This document shows, piece by piece, positions 47,143 to 56,142 of a DNA stretch of 64,000 bases. This DNA is from Akkermansia muciniphila. Its GTDB lineage: Bacteria > Verrucomicrobiota > Verrucomicrobiia > Verrucomicrobiales > Akkermansiaceae. The first letter of the stretch is position 1. Every line of letters starts with the position of its first letter. The notes beneath the pieces were generated by a model. The model searched no databases and was not told the DNA's origin. It saw only the letters and a program-made list of their open reading frames with translations. The stretch covers positions 1 through 64,000 of the forward strand of contig CAMCUY010000006.1 of the NCBI GenBank assembly GCA_945879075.1, written 5' to 3'. The position numbers and the translations under genes were made by a program.

Positions 47143-47826
47143 ATGCAGCCGCTGGAGAGCCGGATTCATTACAAATTTCGCAATTCGCTGTTACTGGCGG
47201 AGGCGCTGACCCATCCCAGCCTGGCCTACGAGTCGCACAAGCCGCACTTCGACAACCAGCGGATGGAGTTCCTCGGCGACGCGGTCTTGCAGCTGGTCAT
47301 CACCGAAGAGCTTTTCAAAATGTTTCCGGATTTCACGGAAGGCCGGCTGACCAAGCTGCGCTCGCGGGTGGTTTCCCGCAGGGCGCTGGCCCGCTTCGCG
47401 ATGGCGATCCATCTCGGCGACTACGTCTTGCTCGGCAAGGGTGAGGAAGCGACCGGCGGGCGGCGGCGCTTGTCCACGCTGGCGGACGCGTTCGAGTCGC
47501 TGATCGGCGCGGTCTATCTGGACACCGGGTTGAGCCCGGCGCGGGACTTGATCCTGCGCCTGTTCGAGGCGGAAATCGGCAACATGGTCACCAGTCCGGA
47601 AGAGCGCAACCCGAAGGGCGAGCTCCAGGAATTTTTGCAAGCCATCCATCCGCAGGCACCCGCTTACCGGGTGATCGGCGAGAGCGGCCCCGACCACCGG
47701 CGGGTTTTCCAATCCGAGGTTTCCTGGCAGGACAAGATTCTCGCGACGGGCAAAGGGAAGAGCAAAAAGGAAGCGGAAGCCCGCGCCGCCGCGGAAGCCT
47801 TGCGCGCGCGGGTGTGGGAGAAATGA
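47143..47826 (+). CDS. rnc: Ribonuclease III
   Basis: This 227-residue dsRNA endonuclease has the RNase III signature NQRMEFLGDAVLQLVITEEL with the catalytic Glu and Asp (about residues 40-46) and the second metal-binding region DAFESLIGAVYLDTG. The C-terminal dsRNA-binding domain (about 155-227) ends with TGKGKSKKEAEARAAAEALR. It lies 64 bp after tRNA-His. An AGGAGG sits 19-20 bases upstream of the ATG and an AGGA at about -9. Confidence 0.96.
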   Translation: MQPLESRIHYKFRNSLLLAEALTHPSLAYESHKPHFDNQRMEFLGDAVLQLVITEELFKMFPDFTEGRLTKLRSRVVSRRALARFAMAIHLGDYVLLGKGEEATGGRRRLSTLADAFESLIGAVYLDTGLSPARDLILRLFEAEIGNMVTSPEERNPKGELQEFLQAIHPQAPAYRVIGESGPDHRRVFQSEVSWQDKILATGKGKSKKEAEARAAAEALRARVWEK

Positions 47827-47934
47827 GCCAGCCGGAAGGACGGAGCGCGGGCGGCCCCTTGCATAACGTGGAAAACGTGGCTTGTTGATGCTATTCCCTC
47901 GTATCTGACATGACGGGAAAACCAAGGAGATCGC

Positions 47935-48729
47935 ATGAAAAAAAATTCCCTGCTCAGCGGGTTGTTCATGGTGACGCTAGGCCTGACGCCTTCCGCACGC
48001 GCCCAAACAACAGCCGAGCCGCCTGCCAGCGCGGAAGCCGTTTGCGATCAGGCGCTGCTCTCCGCCGTCATCAGCTTGGCGGACGCCCATTTGTCGCAGA
48101 CCCGTCTCGCACTCGAAATCCTGGCCCGGACGGCGGAGGTGCGATCGGGCCAATGGGAACGCATGAAACCGCTGGTGAGCGCGTCCGTACCGCCGATGCT
48201 GCCGCAAGTGCTGTGGTTCGCACAGCCTGACGGCACGTATTACACAACGGCCGAGGGACTGGTCGGCCAGAAGCTGAGCGACCGCGCCTATTTCCCAAAA
48301 CTGATGGCCGGCGAGACGGTGTGCGGCGATTTGGTGGTCAGTAAATCGACGGGGAAAAAGTCGGTGATCATGGCGGTGCCCGTCACCGATGGGGATCGGG
48401 TGGTGGGCGGGCTCGGCGCCTCGATTTTCGTGGACGACCTGAGCCAATTGCTCAACGAGCGGCTGAAGTTGCCGGCCGGGTCCTTGTTTTACGCGCTGCA
48501 CACGAATGGGCTGACCGCGTTTCATATCGATCCGAAGCTGGATTTCGTGGATCCACGACGACTTCAAAGCCCCAGCCTGAGCGACGCGGTGGAAACGATC
48601 CTGAGTCGGACGGCGGGCGAGGTCCGCTACGAATTCAACGGCTCACCGAGACGCGTGTATTTCAACACCTCGCCACTGACCGGCTGGCGGGTGGCGTTTG
48701 GCCGCGTGTTGCCAAAAGCGCGGGAGTAA
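47935..48729 (+). CDS. Secreted Cache-domain (PDC sensor) protein
   Basis: This 264-residue protein follows a good Shine-Dalgarno (AAGGAGA, 47924-47930). A signal peptide (LFMVTLGLTPSARAQ) is followed by a single dCache-like sensor domain: SVPPMLPQVLWFAQPDGTYY, LSDRAYFPKLMAGET, VSKSTGKKSVIMAVPV and VVGGLGASIFVDDLS. There is no output domain and no membrane anchor after the signal, so it would be a free periplasmic ligand-binding sensor. It lies near, but on the opposite strand from, the two-component island. Confidence 0.78.
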   Translation: MKKNSLLSGLFMVTLGLTPSARAQTTAEPPASAEAVCDQALLSAVISLADAHLSQTRLALEILARTAEVRSGQWERMKPLVSASVPPMLPQVLWFAQPDGTYYTTAEGLVGQKLSDRAYFPKLMAGETVCGDLVVSKSTGKKSVIMAVPVTDGDRVVGGLGASIFVDDLSQLLNERLKLPAGSLFYALHTNGLTAFHIDPKLDFVDPRRLQSPSLSDAVETILSRTAGEVRYEFNGSPRRVYFNTSPLTGWRVAFGRVLPKARE

Positions 48730-48758
48730 ATCATGTGGTAAGCTTCGCGCCCTCCACC

Positions 48759-49304
48759 CTACTTGATCCCGTGCTCTTTCGCGAACCCGGCGGCGGCCTG
48801 CTTGCCGGCGTCGTCGCTCTGCGGCCATTTTTGATAGATTTTCATGAGGGTCTGGCTCCGGTCCTTGCCGGGCGGCCGGATCAGCATCTGCTCGAGCATG
48901 ACGCGGGATTCCGCCGGCAGATCGAGCGCGGCAATCTCATCCAGCGCGGCGACGAGTTCCTCCTTGCTCATCGCCTGCAGGCGCTGCTGGAAACGCATCA
49001 TCGTCCGCATGTCGCCCATGCCGCCGCTCTGCTGCATTTCCGCGAACTGGGCGGCGATTTTCTTCCAATCGAGCGGCTCCTTGTCTTTCGCCGGCTTGCC
49101 GGACGGCGCGTTTTTTGGATGCGGGGAATCTCCGTCCCCGCCGGACGAACGGTCGGCGATGTGCTTGCGCAAAAGCTCGCTTTCCTGCTCAAGGGTGGCG
49201 ATCGACTGGCGCTGGCTGCCGATCCAGCCACCGGCGATGATCAGCGCGACGACGGGCGGGATGAATGATGTGGGTTTCAATGCGGTGTCTGTTAGATATT
49301 TCAC
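48759..49304 (-). CDS. Membrane-anchored protein of unknown function
   Basis: This 181-residue protein has one hydrophobic segment (about residues 14-28, FIPPVVALIIAGGWIG), a coiled-coil stretch (QSIATLEQESELLRKHI), a Gly/Pro/Lys-rich linker and a helical C-terminal part rich in Met and Gln (DMRTMMRFQQRLQAMSKEEL). I do not recognise the family. It lies 42 bp downstream of the second phosphatase cassette, on the same strand. Confidence 0.6.
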   Translation of the reverse strand: MKYLTDTALKPTSFIPPVVALIIAGGWIGSQRQSIATLEQESELLRKHIADRSSGGDGDSPHPKNAPSGKPAKDKEPLDWKKIAAQFAEMQQSGGMGDMRTMMRFQQRLQAMSKEELVAALDEIAALDLPAESRVMLEQMLIRPPGKDRSQTLMKIYQKWPQSDDAGKQAAAGFAKEHGIK

Positions 49305-49346
49305 CTCGTGCCGTCAAGGGCCGCGGCCACCCGCGAGGCGAAGGCT

Positions 49347-50633
49347 TCACGCGGCGCTGGCGGCCAGCCGCGAGATCTCCATGCCGATGAGACAGACGTC
49401 GTCGGAGAACTCCTGACCTTGCGCGAAGTGCTCGACCTCGTCGAAAACATCCTGCAGCAGATCTGCCAGCGGCAGGCCCGCGCGGCTGCGGATCGACTCG
49501 CGCAGGCGTTCGATGCTGAAGGGTTCCGCGTTCGCGTTCTCGACCTCGAACAGCCCGTCGGTGAAGGCGAGAATCCGGTCGCCGGCGGCGATCGGCAGCT
49601 CGTGGGTGCGATACTCCACGTCGTCGATCAGGCCGAGCGCGGGCCCCGGCACGCGGCGGGCGGTGATGGGCTCCACCCCGCGGGGGGTGCCGTGCAACAG
49701 CAGCGGGCTCGGGTGGCCGGCGTTGGCGAAGGTGAGCCGCCCGTTGGAGACGTCGACGATGATATAACAGGCGGTGGTGAAAAGGGTGGTTCCTAACTGC
49801 CGCAGGATGCCGCGCAGCGCCCGGTTCATTTCCGTGAGCAGCGCGCCGGGGTTGCCCGCCAGCTCGCCGAGTTGCTCCTCCAGCGCGCGCATCATCGCGG
49901 TGACCAGCGCGGCGCGCACGCCGTGGCCCATCACGTCGCAGATGAAAACGCCGACGGCGGTGTCCGAGACGCGGACGACGTTGAAAAAGTCCCCGCTCAC
50001 CGAACTGGTCGGGTGGAAGATGCTGCAGAATTTCACGGCGCTGGCCGCCTGCTCCGCGCCGCGCGGGAGCGTCGGAAAATGCTGGGGAAGGAACGCCATC
50101 TGAAGCTCGCGCGCCATGTCCAGATCCTCCTCCATGATCGCGTTTTTCGCCCACAGCTCGCGCGTGCGGTCGGTGACGCGCTGTTCGAGCTGCTCGTTGA
50201 GCGCGCGCAGGTCGGCCTCGGCCTGGCGGCGGGCGTCGCGCTCCGCGACTTCCCGCAGCGCGCGGCCGACCGCCGGCACGAGGCGGCCGTGGATCCGGTC
50301 TTTAAGCACGAAATCCGTCGCGCCGTTCTTGAGCAGTTCCACCGCGGTTTCCTCGCCCACGGCTCCTGAAATGATGATGACCGGGACATCCGGGCAGCGC
50401 TCCCTGGCCATCGCCAAGGCCTGCGCGCCGTTGAAAGTCGGCAGCCTGTAATCCGCCAGGATCAGGCCGGGTTGGAATTCCGCGAGCGCGCGCGCGAAGT
50501 CGTCGCCGTTCTGCACGCGGGTGGAGACGAACTCGAGTCCTCCCTGCTTGAGCTCGCGCAGGATCAGTTCCGCATCCAGCTCGGAGTCCTCCAGCGAGAG
50601 AATGCGGAGCCCGGTTGTTTCGGCGGTGTTCAT
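49347..50633 (-). CDS. Response regulator with PP2C/SpoIIE phosphatase output (cassette 2)
   Basis: This 428-residue protein starts at 50633 and overlaps the upstream regulator by 4 bp (ATGA). The receiver domain (about 10-130) has the phospho-acceptor Asp in LILADYRLPTF and Lys in DFVLKDRI. A coiled coil (about 135-185, EQLEQRVTDRTRELWAKNAI) leads to an RsbU-type PP2C domain with SGDFFNVVRVSDTAVGVFIC and DVMGHGVRAALVTAMM. It should dephosphorylate an anti-sigma antagonist. The in-frame extension to 51374 is not real. Confidence 0.92.
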   Translation of the reverse strand: MNTAETTGLRILSLEDSELDAELILRELKQGGLEFVSTRVQNGDDFARALAEFQPGLILADYRLPTFNGAQALAMARERCPDVPVIIISGAVGEETAVELLKNGATDFVLKDRIHGRLVPAVGRALREVAERDARRQAEADLRALNEQLEQRVTDRTRELWAKNAIMEEDLDMARELQMAFLPQHFPTLPRGAEQAASAVKFCSIFHPTSSVSGDFFNVVRVSDTAVGVFICDVMGHGVRAALVTAMMRALEEQLGELAGNPGALLTEMNRALRGILRQLGTTLFTTACYIIVDVSNGRLTFANAGHPSPLLLHGTPRGVEPITARRVPGPALGLIDDVEYRTHELPIAAGDRILAFTDGLFEVENANAEPFSIERLRESIRSRAGLPLADLLQDVFDEVEHFAQGQEFSDDVCLIGMEISRLAASAA

Positions 50634-51076
50634 GGTTTCATGAGCGGTATTTCGTTCAGGAGCAGCCAATACCGCCCCATATGGGTCACGGCGTCGGAAA
50701 AGTTCTCGAAATCGACCGGCTTGACGATGTAGCTGTTCGCCCCGAGCTGATAGGCATTGATCAGATCGCTGTTTTCGCGGGAGGAAGTGAGGATCACGAC
50801 GGGCAGCAGCTTGGTGCGCTCGTCCGCCCGGATCTGGCGCAGGACCTCGATCCCGTCCACCTTCGGCAACTTCAAATCGAGCAGCACGACCTTGGGCTGG
50901 AGAACGACATCGCGCCCTTCGTAGGCACCGGTGCCGAACAGGAAATCGAGCGCCGCGCGGCCGTCCTCCACGTGGACGAGACGTTTCGCGAGGTTGTGTT
51001 TCCTGAGGGCGAGGATCGCGAGCTCCGCGTCGTGCGGGTTGTCTTCTACCAGGAGGATTTCCAAGAGCGTGTTCAT
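50630..51076 (-). CDS. Stand-alone Rcp1-like response regulator (cassette 2)
   Basis: This 148-residue receiver-only protein has an N-terminal acidic pair in EILLVEDNPHDAEL, Asp in VVLLDLKLPKVDGIEVLRQI and Lys in YIVKPVDFENF. Sequence and length resemble the regulators paired with phytochrome-type or PAS/GAF kinases. It starts at 51076, 5 bp after the kinase gene, and overlaps the phosphatase gene by 4 bp. Equivalent of 55705-56142. Confidence 0.92.
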   Translation of the reverse strand: MNTLLEILLVEDNPHDAELAILALRKHNLAKRLVHVEDGRAALDFLFGTGAYEGRDVVLQPKVVLLDLKLPKVDGIEVLRQIRADERTKLLPVVILTSSRENSDLINAYQLGANSYIVKPVDFENFSDAVTHMGRYWLLLNEIPLMKP

Positions 51077-51081
51077 CAGGT

Positions 51082-54006
51082 TTAACTCGGGAGGGTGAAA
51101 TAGAAAGTCGCGCCTTGCCCCACTTGCCCCTCCGCCCAGACGCGGCCGCCGTGGCGCCTGACGATGCGCTGGACGAGCGCGAGCCCGACGCCGTTCCCCG
51201 GGAATTCCTCCTGGCTGTGCAGGCGCTGGAAGACCCCGAAGAGCTTGTCCACGTAGCACATGTCGAAGCCGATGCCGTTGTCTTTGACGTAGTAAATCCG
51301 CCCGCTGTTGCCGCCGTCCCACGCGCCGATCTCAATCTCGGCGACCTCGCGCTCTTTGGTGAACTTGATAGCATTGCCGATCAGGTTCACCCACACCTGC
51401 CGGATCATCGCCTCCGATCCGCGGGCGGGCGGTAGCGGGCACAGATCGAGCCGCAACCGATCGTTAGGCTCCTGCGCGGTCAACTCGTCGAATACCGATC
51501 GCGCAAGCTCCTCCATCTCAATGCCCGCCGCCTCGATGGGTTGCCGGCTGAGCCGGGAAAACGCCAACAGGTCGTCGATGAGCTGCCCCATCCGCTGCGC
51601 CTCGCCGCGGATCACGCCGAGCATCCGGCAGCCTTCTGGATCGAGCTTGGGGGCGTAGTCGGCCAGCACCATGCGCGAGAATCCATCCACCGCCCGCAGC
51701 GGTGCGCGCAGGTCATGGGAGACGGAATAGCTGAACGCCTCCAGCTCCCGGTTGGACTCGAGCAGCTCCGCGGCCTGGCGCTGGAGGTTGGCGTTGAGTT
51801 CTTGGATTTTTTTCTCCGACTGCTTGCGCTCGGTGATGTCGAGGTTGACCCCGACGATGCGCGCCGCCTCGCCGTTGGCTCCGGGGATGACTCGCTCCGC
51901 GGCTTGGATGACGCGCACGGCGTGGTCGGAAGCGCGCACGATGTGGAACTCGCGCTGGTCCTGGCCACAGGCTGCGATGGTGCGCTGCAACCGCTCTTCC
52001 TGCTCGGGAAGGTCGGCCGGCAACACCCGCGCCTGCCAGTCACGATAGGAAACCAACGCTTCCGGTGTCGCGGGCATCCCATAGATCGCGAACATCCGGG
52101 CGTCCCACCTGAGCAGGTTGCTTTTCGGGTCCCGCTCCCACACGCCGATACTTGCGGCTTCGGTGGCGAGCCGCACGCGCTCCTCGGTCTCCCGCAGCGC
52201 CTCTTCCGCGCGTTTGCGCTCGGTGATGTCGGAGCGGATCGTGATGAACTGGGCCGGCTTTCCGTCAGGACCGAGAAACGGAACGATGGTGCTGTCCACC
52301 CAGTAAATCGAGCCGTCCTTGGCGCGGTTTTTCATCTCGCCCTTCCACACCTGGCCCTTGCCGATCGTCTGCCAGAGGTCACGGATGAAGGCTTTGGGGT
52401 GATGTCCCGAATTGATGATGCGGTGATCCTGGCCGAGCAGCTCCTCGCACGAATATTTGGAAATCGTGCTGAACTTGTCGTTGGCGTAGGTGATCGCTCC
52501 GCGGGCGTCGGTGATGGCGACGATGGCGTGTTGATCCAGCGCGGCTTTGAAATCGCCGAGGGTGGCGTTGGCCGCTTGCAGTTCGGCCGTGCGCTCCGCC
52601 ACCCGCTGCTCCAGCCCTGCGGTGAGATTGCGGATTTTCTCCTCCGCCCGCTTCCGCTCGATGGCGATGCGCGTGACATCCACCGCCCGCGCGATCAGAT
52701 CCAGCTCGGCGGGGGCGGGGCGGCCGGGTTGCCGATGGTAAATACAAAAGATTCCCAGAAGCTCGCCGCCGTGATCATGAATCGGCGTGGACCAGGCGGC
52801 GCGCAAGCCGTGCTCCGCTGCCAGTTCGCGGTATTCCGCCCACAGCGGGTCGGTGAGGATGTCCGGGACGATGACCTGCCGGTCAAAATGAGCCGCCGGG
52901 CCGCACGAGGCGGCGGGCCCCGGAGTCAAGCCGTCGAAGGCGAGGTTGAACGACTCCGGCAGGCTCGGTGCCGCCGCGGATTTCAGCTGCCCGCCTTCGA
53001 GCAGGCGGGCGACACAGCGCGCGCCCTGCAGGTGCTTTTCAACGCCTAGCAGCAGTCCGTCCAGCACCTCGTGGAGCGTGGCCGGGCTGCTGATGAGTTC
53101 GAGGCCGCCTTTCTCCCAGGCTAACACCCGGGTCCCGCGCAGGCGGGTGGCCATCTCGCGGTTGAGCCGCAGCAGGCTGGAGCTGAGGAGCAGCACGCTC
53201 ACCAGCACGCCGGCCGGCAGGATGGCGAACGCGTGGCCGCCGAGCGCGCGCCGCTCCACCTCGCCCACGGCAAGTTCTTGCTGTTCCTCCACCGCCATCG
53301 CGTCGAGGCCCTTGCGGATCTCCTCGGACTTGGCCGCGCCCTCGGTGCTCATCAGCAGCGCCGCCGCTTCAAACCCCGCGTCCCGCCGGGTGTCCGCCAT
53401 CCGCCGCATGGCTCCGAGCTCCGCGGCGATCCGCGCGTCGAGCTCGCCGAGCTGCTCCTGCCGCCTTGCATGGCCCGACGTCATCTCACGCAGCTCCCGG
53501 ATGGTTTCCGCCCACTTGGAATCCCCCTTGTTGGAAATTGTGAGAAATTTCTCCTGCCCCGTGATCACGTATCCGAGCAACGCGTCCCGCGATTCATCGA
53601 TGTGGCTGCGCAGCTCGCGAATCCCGGCGATGACTTGATAGGCATGCTTCTCCCGCGCGGCGGCATCCGCCAGATTTCTCGAACTTCGTTGGGCTAACAT
53701 CGCGATGACCAGCAGTATGGCCAGTCCGCCGGCGATGCCGACGGTGCCGGCGGTGCGCCACGGACTGATCAACCAGCGCATCCCCGCGTCCCGCCAGCCG
53801 GTGCGGAGCGTCGCCAAGCCAATCACGAAGACCAGCGACGCCGTGGAAATCGACGCGACGGAAAGACCCCGATCGCTACCCGGTCCGACCGGATAAACGA
53901 ACAGCGCAACGAACAAGATCGCGCCCACAATCGCCGCCAACCCGGCGACCAACATCGTCAAGGCGCGGCCGGTCAGACGGTGGGCGGGAGCAGGCGGGGT
54001 GTCCAT
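51082..54006 (-). CDS. CHASE3-like/GAF/PAS sensor histidine kinase (cassette 2)
   Basis: This protein of 974 residues starts at 54006. Two or three membrane helices near the N-terminus precede a CHASE3-like extracytoplasmic region (about 120-260; ESRDALLGYVITGQEKFLTI). After another helix come a GAF-like domain (about 300-460), two PAS domains (about 500-745), HisKA with the phospho-His in FSYSVSHDLRAPLRAVDGFS, and HATPase with NAIKFTKEREVAEIEIG and VKDNGIGFDM. The kinase core is nearly identical in wording to that of 56139-60338. Confidence 0.93.
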   Translation of the reverse strand: MDTPPAPAHRLTGRALTMLVAGLAAIVGAILFVALFVYPVGPGSDRGLSVASISTASLVFVIGLATLRTGWRDAGMRWLISPWRTAGTVGIAGGLAILLVIAMLAQRSSRNLADAAAREKHAYQVIAGIRELRSHIDESRDALLGYVITGQEKFLTISNKGDSKWAETIRELREMTSGHARRQEQLGELDARIAAELGAMRRMADTRRDAGFEAAALLMSTEGAAKSEEIRKGLDAMAVEEQQELAVGEVERRALGGHAFAILPAGVLVSVLLLSSSLLRLNREMATRLRGTRVLAWEKGGLELISSPATLHEVLDGLLLGVEKHLQGARCVARLLEGGQLKSAAAPSLPESFNLAFDGLTPGPAASCGPAAHFDRQVIVPDILTDPLWAEYRELAAEHGLRAAWSTPIHDHGGELLGIFCIYHRQPGRPAPAELDLIARAVDVTRIAIERKRAEEKIRNLTAGLEQRVAERTAELQAANATLGDFKAALDQHAIVAITDARGAITYANDKFSTISKYSCEELLGQDHRIINSGHHPKAFIRDLWQTIGKGQVWKGEMKNRAKDGSIYWVDSTIVPFLGPDGKPAQFITIRSDITERKRAEEALRETEERVRLATEAASIGVWERDPKSNLLRWDARMFAIYGMPATPEALVSYRDWQARVLPADLPEQEERLQRTIAACGQDQREFHIVRASDHAVRVIQAAERVIPGANGEAARIVGVNLDITERKQSEKKIQELNANLQRQAAELLESNRELEAFSYSVSHDLRAPLRAVDGFSRMVLADYAPKLDPEGCRMLGVIRGEAQRMGQLIDDLLAFSRLSRQPIEAAGIEMEELARSVFDELTAQEPNDRLRLDLCPLPPARGSEAMIRQVWVNLIGNAIKFTKEREVAEIEIGAWDGGNSGRIYYVKDNGIGFDMCYVDKLFGVFQRLHSQEEFPGNGVGLALVQRIVRRHGGRVWAEGQVGQGATFYFTLPS

Positions 54007-54346
54007 GATTCGTTCCAACGGGTTAGCAGGTGATAGGGGGGAGAGGGGGCCGCCATGAGGCGGAAATACATCCGTTTGACGGATCATCACTATCTGTCAT
54101 GAGGAACGGATGATGGCAAGAATCTTCCGCGTCATTTTTGCGCGCGGACTGACGAATCACGGGCCGCAGTCCGGGGGGATGAGTAGGCAAGCGATGAAGG
54201 CATTGGGCTTGAGGGGAGTGGACATCTTGTCCACTTGCCGATGCGCCGCGCAAGAGAAGCGCGCAAAGCTCATCCCTTTCTCTCCCCATCGTCCGGGCGG
54301 ACAAAAATGTCCGCCCCCCTTATGGCTGCCATCTCCGCGCGCCTCC
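54007..54346. repeat. Intergenic gap between the two cassettes, with two REP-like hairpins
   Basis: No gene is seen in these 340 bp. Two perfect hairpins share the TGTCC core: AGTGGACA-TCT-TGTCCACT (54217-54235) and GGGCGGACA-AAAA-TGTCCGCCC (54295-54316). The second, 30 bp after the first phosphatase stop on the minus strand, could act as a terminator, though no long T tract follows. They resemble intergenic palindromes rather than protein-coding sequence. Confidence 0.6.
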
Positions 54347-55708
54347 TCAGCGGTTGCCGGCGAGGGCCATGCGGGACGAGCCGTTGGCGACGGCTTGGAA
54401 CCCGTTCTCGCCGGTGCCGGAGGCTTTTCCGGCGTGGATGTCCAGCCGCGCGATTTCCATGCCGACGAGGCAGACGTCGTCGGGAAACGCCTCGCCTTCG
54501 GCGAAGGTTTCGATCTCCGAGAAGACATCCTGCATCAGTTTGGCAAGCGGCAGGCCGGCGCGCTGCTGGATCGCCTCGCGCAGGCTTTCAACGCTGAAGG
54601 TGTCGGCGCACGAGTTCTCCACCTTGTATAGGCCGTCGGTGAAGACGAGCAGGGAATCGCCCACTTCCACCGGCAGCTCCTGGGTATGGAATTGCACCTC
54701 ATCAAACAGGCCGAGCGCGGGGCCGGAGGCGTTGGGAGTGGTGATAGGCGCCACCTCGTCGGTCGCGGCGCGCAGCAGCAGCGGGCTCGGGTGGCCGGCG
54801 TTGGCGAAGGTGAGCCGCGCGGTCGCGACGTCCACCACGACATAACAGGCGGTGGTGAAAAGGGTGGCTCCCAGCTGGCCGAGGATGCCGCGCAGCGCGT
54901 GATTCATCTTGGTGAGCAGCGCGCCGGGGTCGCCTGCCAGATCGCTGAGTTGCTCCTCAAGCGTGCGCATGATGGCGGTGACGAGCGCGGCGCGCACGCC
55001 GTGGCCCATCACGTCGCAGATGAAAATGCCGACGGCGGTGTCCGACACGCGGACGACGTTGTAATAGTCGCCGCTGACCGAGCTGGTCGGGTGGAAGATG
55101 CTAGAGAATTTCACGGCGCTTGCGGCTTGGGCCGCGCCCCGAGGGAGGGTGGGAAATTGGTTGGGCAGGAAGGTCATCTGGAGCTCGCGGGCCATTTGCA
55201 AATCCTCTTCCATCAGCGCGTTCTTCTCGCGCAGCTCGCGGGTGCGGTCCGCCACGCGCTGCTCGAGTTGTTCGTTGAGCGTGCGCAGGTCCGCCTCCGC
55301 CTTGCGGCGGGCGTTGCGCAGTTCGACTTCCCACAGCGCCCGGTCCACCGCCGGCACGAGCCGCCCGAGGCGATCTTTCAGCACGAAATCCGTCGCGCCG
55401 TTCTTGAGCAGCTCCACTGCGGTTTCCTCGCCCACGGCTCCGGAGATGACGATGACCGGCACGTCCGGGCAGCGCTCCTTGGCGATCGCGAGAGCCTGCC
55501 CGCCGTCGAAGGTCGGCAGCCGGTAATCCGCCAGAATCAGTTCCGGCTTGAATTCAAAAATGGCGCGCTCGAAGTCGGCTCCGGTCTGCACGCGGGTCGC
55601 GGTGAATTCGATCCCGCCCTGCCTGAGTTCGTGCATGATCAATTCCGAATCAATGTCGGAGTCTTCGAGTGCGAGAATACGGATTTCAGTCTTTTCAAGT
55701 GCGTTCAT
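54347..55708 (-). CDS. Response regulator with PP2C/SpoIIE phosphatase output (cassette 1)
   Basis: This 453-residue protein starts at 55708 and overlaps the upstream regulator by 4 bp. Receiver domain about 10-130 (Asp in LILADYRLPTF), coiled coil about 135-180, PP2C domain about 185-415 with SGDYYNVVRVSDTAVGIFIC and DVMGHGVRAALVTA. It is a close relative of 49347-50633 but has an extra C-terminal tail (HAGKASGTGENGFQAVANGS). It would feed a sigma-factor partner-switch pathway; the anti-sigma antagonist is not in the window. Confidence 0.92.
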   Translation of the reverse strand: MNALEKTEIRILALEDSDIDSELIMHELRQGGIEFTATRVQTGADFERAIFEFKPELILADYRLPTFDGGQALAIAKERCPDVPVIVISGAVGEETAVELLKNGATDFVLKDRLGRLVPAVDRALWEVELRNARRKAEADLRTLNEQLEQRVADRTRELREKNALMEEDLQMARELQMTFLPNQFPTLPRGAAQAASAVKFSSIFHPTSSVSGDYYNVVRVSDTAVGIFICDVMGHGVRAALVTAIMRTLEEQLSDLAGDPGALLTKMNHALRGILGQLGATLFTTACYVVVDVATARLTFANAGHPSPLLLRAATDEVAPITTPNASGPALGLFDEVQFHTQELPVEVGDSLLVFTDGLYKVENSCADTFSVESLREAIQQRAGLPLAKLMQDVFSEIETFAEGEAFPDDVCLVGMEIARLDIHAGKASGTGENGFQAVANGSSRMALAGNR

Positions 55709-56142
55709 AATTTAATTAGGGGAGATTGATTCAGGTTTATCCAATACGAGCCCATATGGCTCACGACCTCAAGGAAGTTTTCAAAATCGACGGGCTTTAC
55801 AATAAAACTGTTGGCTCCTAACCGGTAGGCATCCGCCACGTCGCAGTCCTCGCGGGACGAGGTCAGGACCACGACGGGCAGCAGTTTCGTGCGCTCGTTG
55901 GCGCGGATCTCGCGCAGGACTTCAAGGCCGCTCACTTTCGGCAGTTTCAGGTCGAGAAGCACGACTTTAGGCGGTTTGCAGCCCCCTTCGGCCGCGCTGC
56001 CGTGCAGGAAATCAAGCGCCTCCCGGCCGTCGCAGACATGGGCCAGATGGCTAACGGGCAGGCATTCCCTGAGGGCGCGGATCGCGAGCTCCGCGTCCTG
56101 CGGATTGTCCTCGACAAGGAGAATTTCGAATTTGTTGTTCAT
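55705..56142 (-). CDS. Stand-alone Rcp1-like response regulator (cassette 1)
   Basis: This 145-residue receiver has the acidic pair in EILLVEDNPQDAELAI, the phospho-Asp in KVVLLDLKLPKVSGLEVL and Lys in NSFIVKPVDFENFLE. It overlaps the kinase gene upstream (56139-56142) and the phosphatase gene downstream (55705-55708), each by 4 bp, so the three genes are translationally coupled. Paralogue of 50630-51076. Confidence 0.93.
   Translation of the reverse strand: MNNKFEILLVEDNPQDAELAIRALRECLPVSHLAHVCDGREALDFLHGSAAEGGCKPPKVVLLDLKLPKVSGLEVLREIRANERTKLLPVVVLTSSREDCDVADAYRLGANSFIVKPVDFENFLEVVSHMGSYWINLNQSPLIKL

Noticed and set aside
50634-51374. N-terminal extension of the second receiver-PP2C protein
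   Set aside because: The extension is Arg/Ser-rich and runs through a conserved receiver gene in another frame; the ATG at 50633 with a 4-bp overlap matches the paralogous cassette.
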